Source: Verminephrobacter eiseniae EF01-2
Lineage (GTDB): Bacteria > Pseudomonadota > Gammaproteobacteria > Burkholderiales > Burkholderiaceae_C
NCBI RefSeq assembly: GCF_000015565.1
Contig: NC_008786.1
Span: 2,852,001-2,916,000, forward strand
Length of the DNA: 64,000 nt
Reading direction: 5' to 3'
The position numbers and the translations under genes were made by a program. Shown here piece after piece: positions 36,238 through 44,286 of this stretch. The stretch's first letter is position 1; every line of letters starts with the position of its first letter. The notes under the pieces were generated by a model, which ran no database searches, was not told the DNA's origin, and saw nothing but the letters and a program-made list of their open reading frames with translations.

Positions 36238-37596
36238 TCAATAGCCCCCGGTTTCCTCGTCACGACGCAGATAGCCCAGCACTGCCTGCACCGTCGCCTG
36301 CGCGGCGCCTTTGCCTGTGTTGGCAAAGTGCGTGGCGCGCGCGCTGGCAGCGCGCTGCTGCGCGCCGTCGCGCGCCAGTTGCAGGGCCAGCGCCATGCCG
36401 GCGCCGATGTCGGGAACGCGCTGCGCTGCGCCGGCCGCGCAGGCCCGTTCGGCGGCCTCGGCAAAGTTGAAGGTGTGCGGCCCCAGCACCAGCGGGCAGC
36501 CGCAGGCAGCGGCCTCGATCAGGTCCTGGCCGCCCAGCGGCGCAAAACTGCCGCCCAGCAGCGCAACATCGGCCAAGCCATAGTACAGCGCCATCTCGCC
36601 CAGCGAGTCGCCCAGCCACACATCGGCAGGCGCAGGCGCTGCGGCCCAGCGGCTGCGGCGCGACACGCTCAGCCCGGCGCGTTCGAGCAGTTGCTGCACC
36701 TCATCGAAGCGCTGGGGGTGGCGCGGCACGATCAGCCACTGCACGGCCGGTTGCACGGCCGATGCCTGGCTTTTCATCGCTGAGGGCGCGCGATCTGCCT
36801 GCGCCCGGTTTTTGTTCAAGCGCTGCAACCACAGTGCTTCCTCGCCCGCACGGCTGCTGGCCAGCAGCAGCACCGGACGGTCCGTTTGCGCGCGCCAGGC
36901 ACGGCCGCGCGCCAGTTGATCGGCATCGGGCTGCGCGTCGAACTTCAGGTTGCCGAACACGCCGCGCACCTTGGCGCCTATGGCCCGCAGACGGGCCGCG
37001 TCGGCATCGGTTTGCGCCCAGACGGCGCTCAGTCCGCCGTAGGCCGGTCGCGCCAGCGCTGCCAGCGACTGTGCCCGGCGCAGCGATTTTTCGTTCAGGC
37101 GCGCGTTGGCCAGCACCAGCGGCACCCCCCGCTGGCAGCAGCCGGCCACCAGATTGGGCCAGACCTCGGTTTCCATCAGGATGCCGACGGCGGGCCGGAA
37201 CTTGCGCAGAAAGCGCGCCACGGCGCCGGGCGTATCCCAGGGCTGCCAGACCTGCACATCGCCGGTGTGCAGCAGTTTCTTGCCTTCGGCGCGGCCCGTG
37301 GCCGTGCCATGGGTGAGCAGCAGACGCATCCCGGGCAGTTGTTCGCGCAACTGCGCCAGCAAGATGGCCGCCGCCCGGGTCTCGCCCAGAGAGACCGCAT
37401 GCACCCAGACGAACTGGCCCGGCAGGTCGATGCTGTGCGGCATCAGGCTGTCGATGGGCTGCGGATATCGGCCAAAGCGCTCGCCCACGGAGCGGGCATA
37501 GCCGGGCTCGGCCACGGCGCGGCGGCGCAGCTTGCGCAGCAGCAGCGGCTGCGCGCACCAGGTCAGCAGCGAGTACAGGGCCAGTGCGGCGTTCAT
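36238..37596 (-). CDS. waaA: Kdo transferase (WaaA/KdtA)
   Basis: 452 residues from MNAALALYSLLTWC. A membrane-anchoring N-terminus, then the GT-B fold of Kdo transferase: SVGERFGRYPQP, WVHAVSLGETRAA with the conserved Glu, LLTHGTATGRAEG, and the C-terminal LLGGSFAPLGGQDLIEAAACG. It adds Kdo to lipid A precursor at the inner membrane. Normal family length. Confidence 0.92.
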   Translation of the reverse strand: MNAALALYSLLTWCAQPLLLRKLRRRAVAEPGYARSVGERFGRYPQPIDSLMPHSIDLPGQFVWVHAVSLGETRAAAILLAQLREQLPGMRLLLTHGTATGRAEGKKLLHTGDVQVWQPWDTPGAVARFLRKFRPAVGILMETEVWPNLVAGCCQRGVPLVLANARLNEKSLRRAQSLAALARPAYGGLSAVWAQTDADAARLRAIGAKVRGVFGNLKFDAQPDADQLARGRAWRAQTDRPVLLLASSRAGEEALWLQRLNKNRAQADRAPSAMKSQASAVQPAVQWLIVPRHPQRFDEVQQLLERAGLSVSRRSRWAAAPAPADVWLGDSLGEMALYYGLADVALLGGSFAPLGGQDLIEAAACGCPLVLGPHTFNFAEAAERACAAGAAQRVPDIGAGMALALQLARDGAQQRAASARATHFANTGKGAAQATVQAVLGYLRRDEETGGY

Positions 37597-37618
37597 TTGT
37601 CTGTGGAGCATGCCCCGG

Positions 37619-39001
37619 TCAGGCCCGCAGCCGGGCCTCGGGCTTGACCCGGTGCAGCAAGGCCAGCATCGCCGCCTCGATGCGCGCCAGGGCAGGGCGG
37701 TCGTGCCCTTCGAAGCGCAGCACCAGCACCGGCGTGGTGTTGCTCGCGCGGATCAGGCCAAAGCCGTCGGGCCAGTCGATGCGCAGGCCGTCGATGGTGC
37801 TGACGCGCGCCTGGGCGTCCCACGGCAATTGCGCTGCCAGGGCCTGCAATTGGGCGCTCAGGCGGTGCGCTTCGCCTTCGGCACAGTCCACATTCAGCTC
37901 TGGCGTGGAGAAACTCGCGGGCAGGGCATCGAGACAGGCGCTCGGGTCGCTGCTGCGGCTGAGGATCTCCAGCAGGCGACAGCCGGCGTAGCTGCCGTCG
38001 TCAAAGCCGTACCAGCGCTCCTTGAAGAAGATATGGCCGCTCATCTCGCCGCCCAGCGGCGCGTTGCCCTGTTGCATGCGGGCCTTGATCAGCGAGTGGC
38101 CGGTCTGGTGCATCACCGGCACACCGCCGGCCGCCTCGATCGCGGGCGCCAGGCGCTGGCTGCATTTGACGTCGAAGATGATCTCGGCGCCAGGCACGCG
38201 CGCGAGCACATCCTGCGCCAGCAGCATCAATTGGCGGTCGGCGAAGATGTTGTGGCCGTCCCTGGTGACGATGCCCAGCCGGTCGCCATCGCCATCGAGG
38301 GCCAGGCCCAACTCAGCGTCGCTGCCCTGCAGGGCAGCGATCAGGTCGCGCAGATTCTCCGGCTTGCTCGGGTCCGGGTGGTGGTTCGGGAAGTTGCCAT
38401 CGACCTGCGAGAACAGCTCGATCACCTCGCAGCCCAACGCACGCAACAGCGCCGGGGTCGATGCGCCGGCGATGCCGTTGCCGCAGTCCAGCACGATCTT
38501 CATCGGACGCGCCAACCGGACATCGCCGACGATGCGCTCGTGGTATGCCGGCAGCACATCCGCATGGCGCACGCTGCCACCGGGCCGCAGTTGCCAGCTT
38601 TCTTGCTCCATGCAGCGGCGCAAGCCCTGTATTTCTTCACCGTGGATGGCCCGGCCGGCGAGCACCATCTTGAAGCCGTTGTAGTCCCTGGGGTTGTGGC
38701 TGCCGGTGACCTGGATGCCGCTGGCGCACAGGGTGCTGGCGGCAAAGTACAGCAGCGGCGTGGTCACCTGGCCGACATCGATCACCGCGATGCCGGCCTC
38801 CACCAGGCCCTCGATCAGCGCCGCCGCCAGGGCCGGGCCTGACAGACGCCCGTCCCGCCCCACGGCCACGGTGTGCTGCCCCTGCGCGCGCGCGGCGCTG
38901 CCAAAGGCCCGGCCCAGACCCCGTGCCAGCGCCTCGTTCAGGGTCGACGGCACGATGCCGCGAATGTCATAGGCTTTGAAAATGGCGGGCGCTGCTTGCA
39001 C
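37619..39001 (-). CDS. Phosphomannomutase/phosphoglucomutase (AlgC-like)
   Basis: 460 residues. Phosphoserine loop QVTGSHNPRDYNGFK near residue 108, metal site LALDGDGDRLGIV, sugar-binding GGEMSGHIFF and phosphate-binding site RASNTTPVLVLRFEG. It interconverts hexose 1- and 6-phosphates for LPS and exopolysaccharide. It sits just upstream of waaA. Confidence 0.92.
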   Translation of the reverse strand: MQAAPAIFKAYDIRGIVPSTLNEALARGLGRAFGSAARAQGQHTVAVGRDGRLSGPALAAALIEGLVEAGIAVIDVGQVTTPLLYFAASTLCASGIQVTGSHNPRDYNGFKMVLAGRAIHGEEIQGLRRCMEQESWQLRPGGSVRHADVLPAYHERIVGDVRLARPMKIVLDCGNGIAGASTPALLRALGCEVIELFSQVDGNFPNHHPDPSKPENLRDLIAALQGSDAELGLALDGDGDRLGIVTRDGHNIFADRQLMLLAQDVLARVPGAEIIFDVKCSQRLAPAIEAAGGVPVMHQTGHSLIKARMQQGNAPLGGEMSGHIFFKERWYGFDDGSYAGCRLLEILSRSSDPSACLDALPASFSTPELNVDCAEGEAHRLSAQLQALAAQLPWDAQARVSTIDGLRIDWPDGFGLIRASNTTPVLVLRFEGHDRPALARIEAAMLALLHRVKPEARLRA

Positions 39002-39150
39002 GTAGAAGGGCCTTTCTCAAGAGATTGTGCGCAATGCTGCGTGCAATGGGTGGGCGGCTGGCGGGCGGCTGTGGAAAGTCCGCCGCATTGTAGGCCGCGC
39101 CCTTGGCCAGCCCGGTCCGCTCCCCGATCGGTCCACCGCCCCAGTCCACC

Positions 39151-39316
39151 GTACTGTCGCGTCACCGATCATCTGTCGGTCTGCGCTGGCCATCGAAGCG
39201 CATCGCGGCGTTGCATCGCTTGCCAATACGCTCGGTATTGGCTGCGCGATGCGCCTTGCGCTGCGCTCCGATGGCTGCGCGCAGCCTACGACATCTGATC
39301 CGTGACGCGACAGTAC
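39151..39316 (+). repeat. 158-bp palindromic MITE, copy 5 (GTAC target)
   Basis: Flanked by GTAC at 39151-39154 and 39313-39316 instead of CTAG. Because the flanking bases change on both sides together, the target duplication is four bases, not TA alone. It sits between the divergent phosphomannomutase and DNA repair genes. Confidence 0.92.
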
Positions 39317-39379
39317 CCATGGCTTGACGCCTGTAGTCACATGTCCGAAAACAGCCAGTGCCGGCGCCGGCCAGTTCTT

Positions 39380-41086
39380 ATGATGCGGCCCATGACACAG
39401 CCCCCACAGCCTGCTTGCGCACCGGCCGCAGACGCCTCGGATGAGGGCCGCTACCTGGCGCTGCTGGCCCGCGACGCGCGCTTTGACGGGCATTTTTTCA
39501 CCGGCGTGACATCCACCGGCATCTACTGCCGCCCGGTCTGCGCCGTGCGCACACCCCGGCGTGACAACTGCCGCTTCTTCACGCTGGCCGCCCAGGCCGA
39601 ACGGGCCGGCTTTCGCCCCTGTCTGCGCTGCCGGCCCGAACTGGCGCCCCAGGCGCTGCGCTGGTCGCTGCAGGACGCCAGCGCCGTCTTGGTGCAACAG
39701 GCCGTGCGCCTGCTCGACGCCCCCGAACTGTGGGCGCCAGCGCCGCAACAGGCCGCTCAGGCCGCTCAGGCCGGCCATACCGGCGCCGTCGCCCGGCTGG
39801 CGCAACGCCTGGGCGTGAGCGACCGCCACCTGCGCCGCATTTTCGAGGCCGCCCTGGGCGTATCGCCGCTGCAATACCTGCAAACGCGGCGGCTGCTGAC
39901 CGCCAAGCAGTTGCTGACCGACACCACGATGCCCGTCACCGACATAGCCCTGGCCAGCGGCTTTGCCAGCCTGCGCCGCTTCAACGCCGCGTTTGCCGGG
40001 CATTACCGTCTGAACCCCACACAATTGCGCCGCAGCGGCGCCGATACCGCTGCACCCACGCAATGCAGTGACGCCAGCGTCATCACACCCGCGCAACGCA
40101 GCGGCGCCAGCGCCATACCAATGCAACGCAGTGACACCAATGCCACAGCCACGCAACGCAGTGGCACCAACGCCACTGCGGGCCACACCGGCGAACTGCG
40201 CCTGGCCTGGCGCCCGCCGCTGGACGTGGCTGCGCTGCTGGCATTTTTTGCCCGCCGGCAGTTGCACGGCGTGGAGTGGGTGCTGCCGGACGGCGCCGGC
40301 CCGATCCTGCGGCGCACCGTGCGGCTGGCGCCCGGCTGCACCGGGCAGCCCCGGGAGATCATCGGCTGGATCAGCGCCCGCTTCGATGGCAGCCGCCATC
40401 TGCTGCTGTTGCAGGCCAGCGACAGCCTGTACCCGGTGTTGCCACTCGTGATCCGCCGGGTGCGCGCGCTGCTGGACCTCGATGCCGACCCTGCCGCCAT
40501 CAACGCCGTGCTGCACCCGCATTTTCCGCAAGGCGATGGCTTGCGGCTGCCCGGCGCGTTTGACGGCTTCGAACTGGCCGTGCGGGCCGTGCTGGGCCAG
40601 CAAGTCACGCTGGCAGCGGCGCGCACGCTCGGCCAGCGCCTGGTCGAGCGGCTGGGCCAGACCATTGCCACCCCCTGGCCCGAACTCCAGCGCCTGTTCC
40701 CCGCCCCCGCCACGCTGGCCGCCACCGATGGCGCGGTGCTCGGCCAGATGGGCATCGTGCGCCAGCGCCAAGCCGCCATCGTGGCACTGGCGCGCGCGGT
40801 CGACGGCGGCCAGTTGGCCCTGCATGACGGCGCCGATCCGGAAAAAACCACGGCCGCCCTGTGCGCCCTGCCCGGCATTGGCGACTGGACCGCGCAATAC
40901 ATCGCGATGCGGGTGCTGCGCTGGCCCGATGCGTTTCCGTCCGGCGATGTCGCGCTGCACAAGGCGCTGGGCCTGCAAGGGCAGAAAAACCCGGCCCGCG
41001 CCGCCACCGCCGCCGCGCAGGCTTGGCGCCCCTGGCGCAGCTACGCGCTGCTACGGGCCTGGGCCGGCGCAGCCGCGCAGGCATGA
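39380..41086 (+). CDS. alkA: Ada/AlkA fusion: methyl-sensing domain plus 3-methyladenine glycosylase
   Basis: About 568 residues; the start could be 39341, 39380 or 39392. The N-terminal Ada-type zinc domain has four cysteines (TGIYCRPVCAVRTPRRDNC and CLRCRPE). An AraC-type HTH follows (LAQRLGVSDRHLRRIFEAALG). A low-complexity linker of 10-residue repeats comes next, then the AlkA domain with its HhH motif (ALPGIGDWTAQYIAMRVL) and catalytic Asp (WPDAFPSGDVAL). It would excise alkylated bases and, through the Ada part, sense methylation damage. Followed by ogt. Confidence 0.88.
   Translation: MMRPMTQPPQPACAPAADASDEGRYLALLARDARFDGHFFTGVTSTGIYCRPVCAVRTPRRDNCRFFTLAAQAERAGFRPCLRCRPELAPQALRWSLQDASAVLVQQAVRLLDAPELWAPAPQQAAQAAQAGHTGAVARLAQRLGVSDRHLRRIFEAALGVSPLQYLQTRRLLTAKQLLTDTTMPVTDIALASGFASLRRFNAAFAGHYRLNPTQLRRSGADTAAPTQCSDASVITPAQRSGASAIPMQRSDTNATATQRSGTNATAGHTGELRLAWRPPLDVAALLAFFARRQLHGVEWVLPDGAGPILRRTVRLAPGCTGQPREIIGWISARFDGSRHLLLLQASDSLYPVLPLVIRRVRALLDLDADPAAINAVLHPHFPQGDGLRLPGAFDGFELAVRAVLGQQVTLAAARTLGQRLVERLGQTIATPWPELQRLFPAPATLAATDGAVLGQMGIVRQRQAAIVALARAVDGGQLALHDGADPEKTTAALCALPGIGDWTAQYIAMRVLRWPDAFPSGDVALHKALGLQGQKNPARAATAAAQAWRPWRSYALLRAWAGAAAQA
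40058..40179 (+). repeat. Four degenerate 30-33 bp tandem repeats in the Ada/AlkA gene
   Basis: Each unit contains GCAACGCAGTGRCRCCA-like sequence and encodes about ten residues (QRSGASAIPM, QRSDTNATAT and so on). It forms the linker between the HTH and glycosylase parts. Confidence 0.75.
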
Positions 41087-41268
41087 GACATCCTGTGTCA
41101 ACCCCACCCCGCCGTTTTGCCAGGCCATCGAGCGCCGCCCGGCCGCCCGAAGGTGCTCATACCGTAGCCAAAGGCGAAGGCACTCCCGTGAGCCGCAGCG
41201 AAATGCACCACCCGCAGCGCAATCACGGCCCGCGCCTGGCCCCTGCCCATCCCCCTACTGGAACCCCT

Positions 41269-41811
41269 ATGCACTTCCATTCCCACACCGTGCAGACCCG
41301 CATCACCACGCCACTCGGGCCAGTGCGGCTGGCGGCCTCTCCGGCAGGCTTGGCGGGCCTCTGGTTTGAGGGCCAGCGCCATGAACCGCTGCCCCTGCTG
41401 CACGGCGCCAGCGCCTGGAGCCATGCCCCCGACCACCCCTTGCTACAGGCCGCCAGCGGCCAATTGCAGCAGTACCTGCGCGGCGCGCGCGCCGGCTTCG
41501 AGTTGCCGCTGGACCTGTCGGGCGGCACCGCCTTTCAGCAAAGCGTCTGGCGCGCGCTGTTGACCATCGCCCGTGGCCAGACCATCAGCTATGGCGCGCT
41601 CAGCCAACAGCTCGGCAGGCCCCGGGCGGTGCGCGCCGTCGGTGCTGCCGTGGGGCGCAACCCCCTGAGCGTGGTCGTGCCCTGCCACCGCGTGCTGGGC
41701 ACCGACGGCAGCCTGACCGGCTATGCCGGCGGCCTGGAGCGCAAGACCGCCCTGCTGACCCTGGACGATGCGCCCCACCCACATCCAGGCCCGCACCAAG
41801 GAAACGCATGA
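41269..41811 (+). CDS. ogt: Methylated-DNA-protein cysteine methyltransferase
   Basis: 180 residues from MHFHSHTVQTRITTPLGPVRL. The suicide cysteine is in VVVPCHRVLGTDGSLTGYAGG, with the DNA-binding helix FQQSVWRALLTIARGQTISYGAL. It removes alkyl groups from O6-alkylguanine. It lies directly behind the Ada/AlkA gene, making a small alkylation-repair group; its last bases overlap the next gene (ATGA). Confidence 0.92.
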   Translation: MHFHSHTVQTRITTPLGPVRLAASPAGLAGLWFEGQRHEPLPLLHGASAWSHAPDHPLLQAASGQLQQYLRGARAGFELPLDLSGGTAFQQSVWRALLTIARGQTISYGALSQQLGRPRAVRAVGAAVGRNPLSVVVPCHRVLGTDGSLTGYAGGLERKTALLTLDDAPHPHPGPHQGNA

Positions 41812-42728
41812 ACGGCCCGGGAACCCGCGCCATGTCGGCCTGGATCGGTGAATACACCCTGCTGGCAGCGTTGTGGGGCGCGTCCTTTTTGTTCATGCGG
41901 CTGGGGGCGGCCGAATTCGGCCCCTTGCCCACCGCAGGGCTGCGCGTAGCGCTGGCCGCCGTATTCCTGTGGCCGGTCTTGCTGCACCAGGGTCACTGGC
42001 ACCTGCTGCGGCGGCATTGGCGTCCGATCATGCTGGCGGGCCTGCTCAACTCGGCCATCCCCTTTGCACTGTTTGCCTGGGCCGTGATGCACATCACCAC
42101 CGGCCTGACCTCCGTCCTGAACGCCACGGCGCCGCTGTTTGGCGCGCTGGTGGCCTGGGCCTGGCTGGGCGAGCGCATCGATCGCCTGCGCTGGGCCGGC
42201 CTGGCGCTCGGTTTTGTCGGCGTGGTGCTGCTGGCCTGGCGCACACCGGAGGGTGCGGGGCCGAAGACCGGACAGGCCGATTGGGCGATGGCCGCCTGCC
42301 TGCTGGCCACCGGCTGTTATGGCCTGGCGGCCAGCTTTGCACGGCGCTACCTCAGCGGCATAGCGCCACTGGCCATCGCCACCGGCAGCCAGTTGGGCGC
42401 GGCACTGGGCCTGGCCCTGCCCACCTGCTGGCTGTGGCCCGCCCAAACGCCCGGCCCACGCGCCTGGGCAGCGATTGCCGTGGTTGCCGTGTTGTGCACC
42501 TCGATTGCCTACACCCTGTACTTTCGCCTGATCGCCCACGCAGGCCCGAGCCGGGCCATCACCGTGACCCTGGTGGCCCCCGTGTTCGCCGTGCTCTACG
42601 GGGCCTTGTTCTTCGGCGAAGCCATCACACTGTGGATGGCAGGCTGCGCGCTGATGATCGTCTGCGGAACGCTGCTGTCGACCGGGCTCGTCGACGCGCT
42701 GCGGGGCAGTCCGCTCCGATCCCGATGA
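41808..42728 (+). CDS. EamA/DMT-family exporter
   Basis: 306 residues with ten hydrophobic spans in two EamA repeats (YTLLAALWGASFLFMRLGAAEF; VTLVAPVFAVLYGALFFGEAI). Typical small-molecule or amino-acid exporter of the inner membrane; the substrate is not predictable. It overlaps the ogt stop. Confidence 0.88.
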   Translation: MNGPGTRAMSAWIGEYTLLAALWGASFLFMRLGAAEFGPLPTAGLRVALAAVFLWPVLLHQGHWHLLRRHWRPIMLAGLLNSAIPFALFAWAVMHITTGLTSVLNATAPLFGALVAWAWLGERIDRLRWAGLALGFVGVVLLAWRTPEGAGPKTGQADWAMAACLLATGCYGLAASFARRYLSGIAPLAIATGSQLGAALGLALPTCWLWPAQTPGPRAWAAIAVVAVLCTSIAYTLYFRLIAHAGPSRAITVTLVAPVFAVLYGALFFGEAITLWMAGCALMIVCGTLLSTGLVDALRGSPLRSR

Positions 42729-42784
42729 CGCGGACTTTGCGTTCGCGCTGACCCTCGACCGGCAACCGGCCCGCCGCGCCCGGA

Positions 42785-43411
42785 TCAATACCTGCCCCCG
42801 CCACGACCCTTGCGCGCCCGCAGGATTTGCGCGGCGCGCTCCAGGTCTTGCACGGTGTCCACATCGGTCACCGTGCCCTCATCGTCCACCTCCACCCACC
42901 GCACCCGGCCCTGCTGCGCCTGCTGGCGCAGCACGCTGGCGGCGCCTCGTTCGCCTTGCAGGGCCTGCAGGCCGGGCAGGCATTGGGCGGCAAACCCCAC
43001 CGGGTGACCGCGCTCCTGGCGGTGCACGGGCACGGCCACCGCGCAGCCCGAGAGCGCGCTGGCGATGCTGCGCAAGGTGTCCGGGCGGATCAGCGGCAGA
43101 TCGCCGGGCAATACCAGCCACCCGGGGGCGCCAGCGGTGGCGCGCACCGCTGCGGCAATCGAGTCCCCCATGCCGGGATGGCCGCCATCCTCCACATGCC
43201 AGGGCAGGCCGCTGGCGCGCACGGCGGCCAGCGTGTGTTCGAGCAGCGGTTGGCCGTGGAGCAGCGCGCGCAGCTTGTGCGCCGCGCCTCCCGAGGCCGC
43301 AAAGCGCTCGCCCCGGCCCGAGGCCAGCACCAGCACCACGGGGCTGGACGCTGGTGCCGTGCTTCGGGCAGGTCCGGGCATTGGCATGTCTGCGTCGTCT
43401 TCGGGTTTCAT
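42785..43411 (-). CDS. MobA-like nucleotidyltransferase
   Basis: 208 residues. The nucleotide loop [23 protein letters not shown], the metal Asp in [16 protein letters not shown] and the C-terminal [12 protein letters not shown] are typical of MocA/MobA enzymes that add CMP or GMP to molybdopterin. The [12 protein letters not shown] segment fits MocA (molybdenum cofactor cytidylyltransferase). Convergent with the exporter gene. Confidence 0.85.
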   Translation of the reverse strand: MKPEDDADMPMPGPARSTAPASSPVVLVLASGRGERFAASGGAAHKLRALLHGQPLLEHTLAAVRASGLPWHVEDGGHPGMGDSIAAAVRATAGAPGWLVLPGDLPLIRPDTLRSIASALSGCAVAVPVHRQERGHPVGFAAQCLPGLQALQGERGAASVLRQQAQQGRVRWVEVDDEGTVTDVDTVQDLERAAQILRARKGRGGGRY

Positions 43412-43507
43412 CGCCGCGCCAATATATGCGGATCAGCGCCTGGCCGGCTTTCGGGTGTGCTGCGCGACCGCGCAGGCCCTGCCGTCACGGGGTGCACAAT
43501 CGTGCCC

Positions 43508-44146
43508 ATGAACCTCTCCATCGCCGAGCTGCGCAAAAGCTACGGGCGCGCCGAACTCAACGAAGACGCGGCGCATGCCGATCCCCTGCAGCAGTTTGAC
43601 CAGTGGCTCGGGCAAGCCATTGCGGCGCAGTTGCCCGAGCCCAATGCGATGACGCTGGCCACCGTGGGCAGTGACCTGCGCCCCAGCACGCGCATCGTGC
43701 TCATCAAGGGCTATGACGAGCGCGGCATCGTCTGGTTTACCAATTACGACAGCCGCAAGGGGCGTCAAATCGCGGGCAACCCTTGTGCGGCCTTGCAGTT
43801 CCATTGGGTGGAGTTGGAGCGTGTGGTGCGCATCGAAGGTCTGGTGCAAAAGGTCAGCGATCAGGAAAGCGATGCGTACTTCGACAGCCGCCCGCTCGAT
43901 TCGCGCATCGGCGCCTGGGCCAGCCCGCAAAGCCAGGTGATTGCAGGCCGTGGTGTGCTGCTGGCCAATGCCGCCAGGTACGGCGCGCAGTTCATGCTCA
44001 AGCCACCCCGGCCACAGCATTGGGGCGGGTACCGGCTCGAACCGGACCTGTGGGAGTTCTGGCAGGGGCGCAAGAGCCGCTTGCATGACCGGTTGCGCTA
44101 TCGGATGGCCGGGGGGCAGTGGGTGCGGGAGCGGCTGGCGCCTTGA
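43508..44146 (+). CDS. pdxH: Pyridoxamine 5'-phosphate oxidase
   Basis: 212 residues from [22 protein letters not shown]- and PLP-binding motifs are present: [47 protein letters not shown] and the C-terminal [17 protein letters not shown]. It makes pyridoxal phosphate, the active vitamin B6. Length is usual. Confidence 0.95.
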   Translation: MNLSIAELRKSYGRAELNEDAAHADPLQQFDQWLGQAIAAQLPEPNAMTLATVGSDLRPSTRIVLIKGYDERGIVWFTNYDSRKGRQIAGNPCAALQFHWVELERVVRIEGLVQKVSDQESDAYFDSRPLDSRIGAWASPQSQVIAGRGVLLANAARYGAQFMLKPPRPQHWGGYRLEPDLWEFWQGRKSRLHDRLRYRMAGGQWVRERLAP

Positions 44147-44286
44147 CCTTTGCCGCCGCCGATCAGGGGCTTACACTGGGCGGCGCGGCGTAAATCCCCG
44201 GCGCCGCCCTGACTTTGCCGGCGCCGCCGCGCCCGCCTCGGCTGCGCCCGGTTGCAAGCCCCACACCCACAATCACCACCCCGTTC

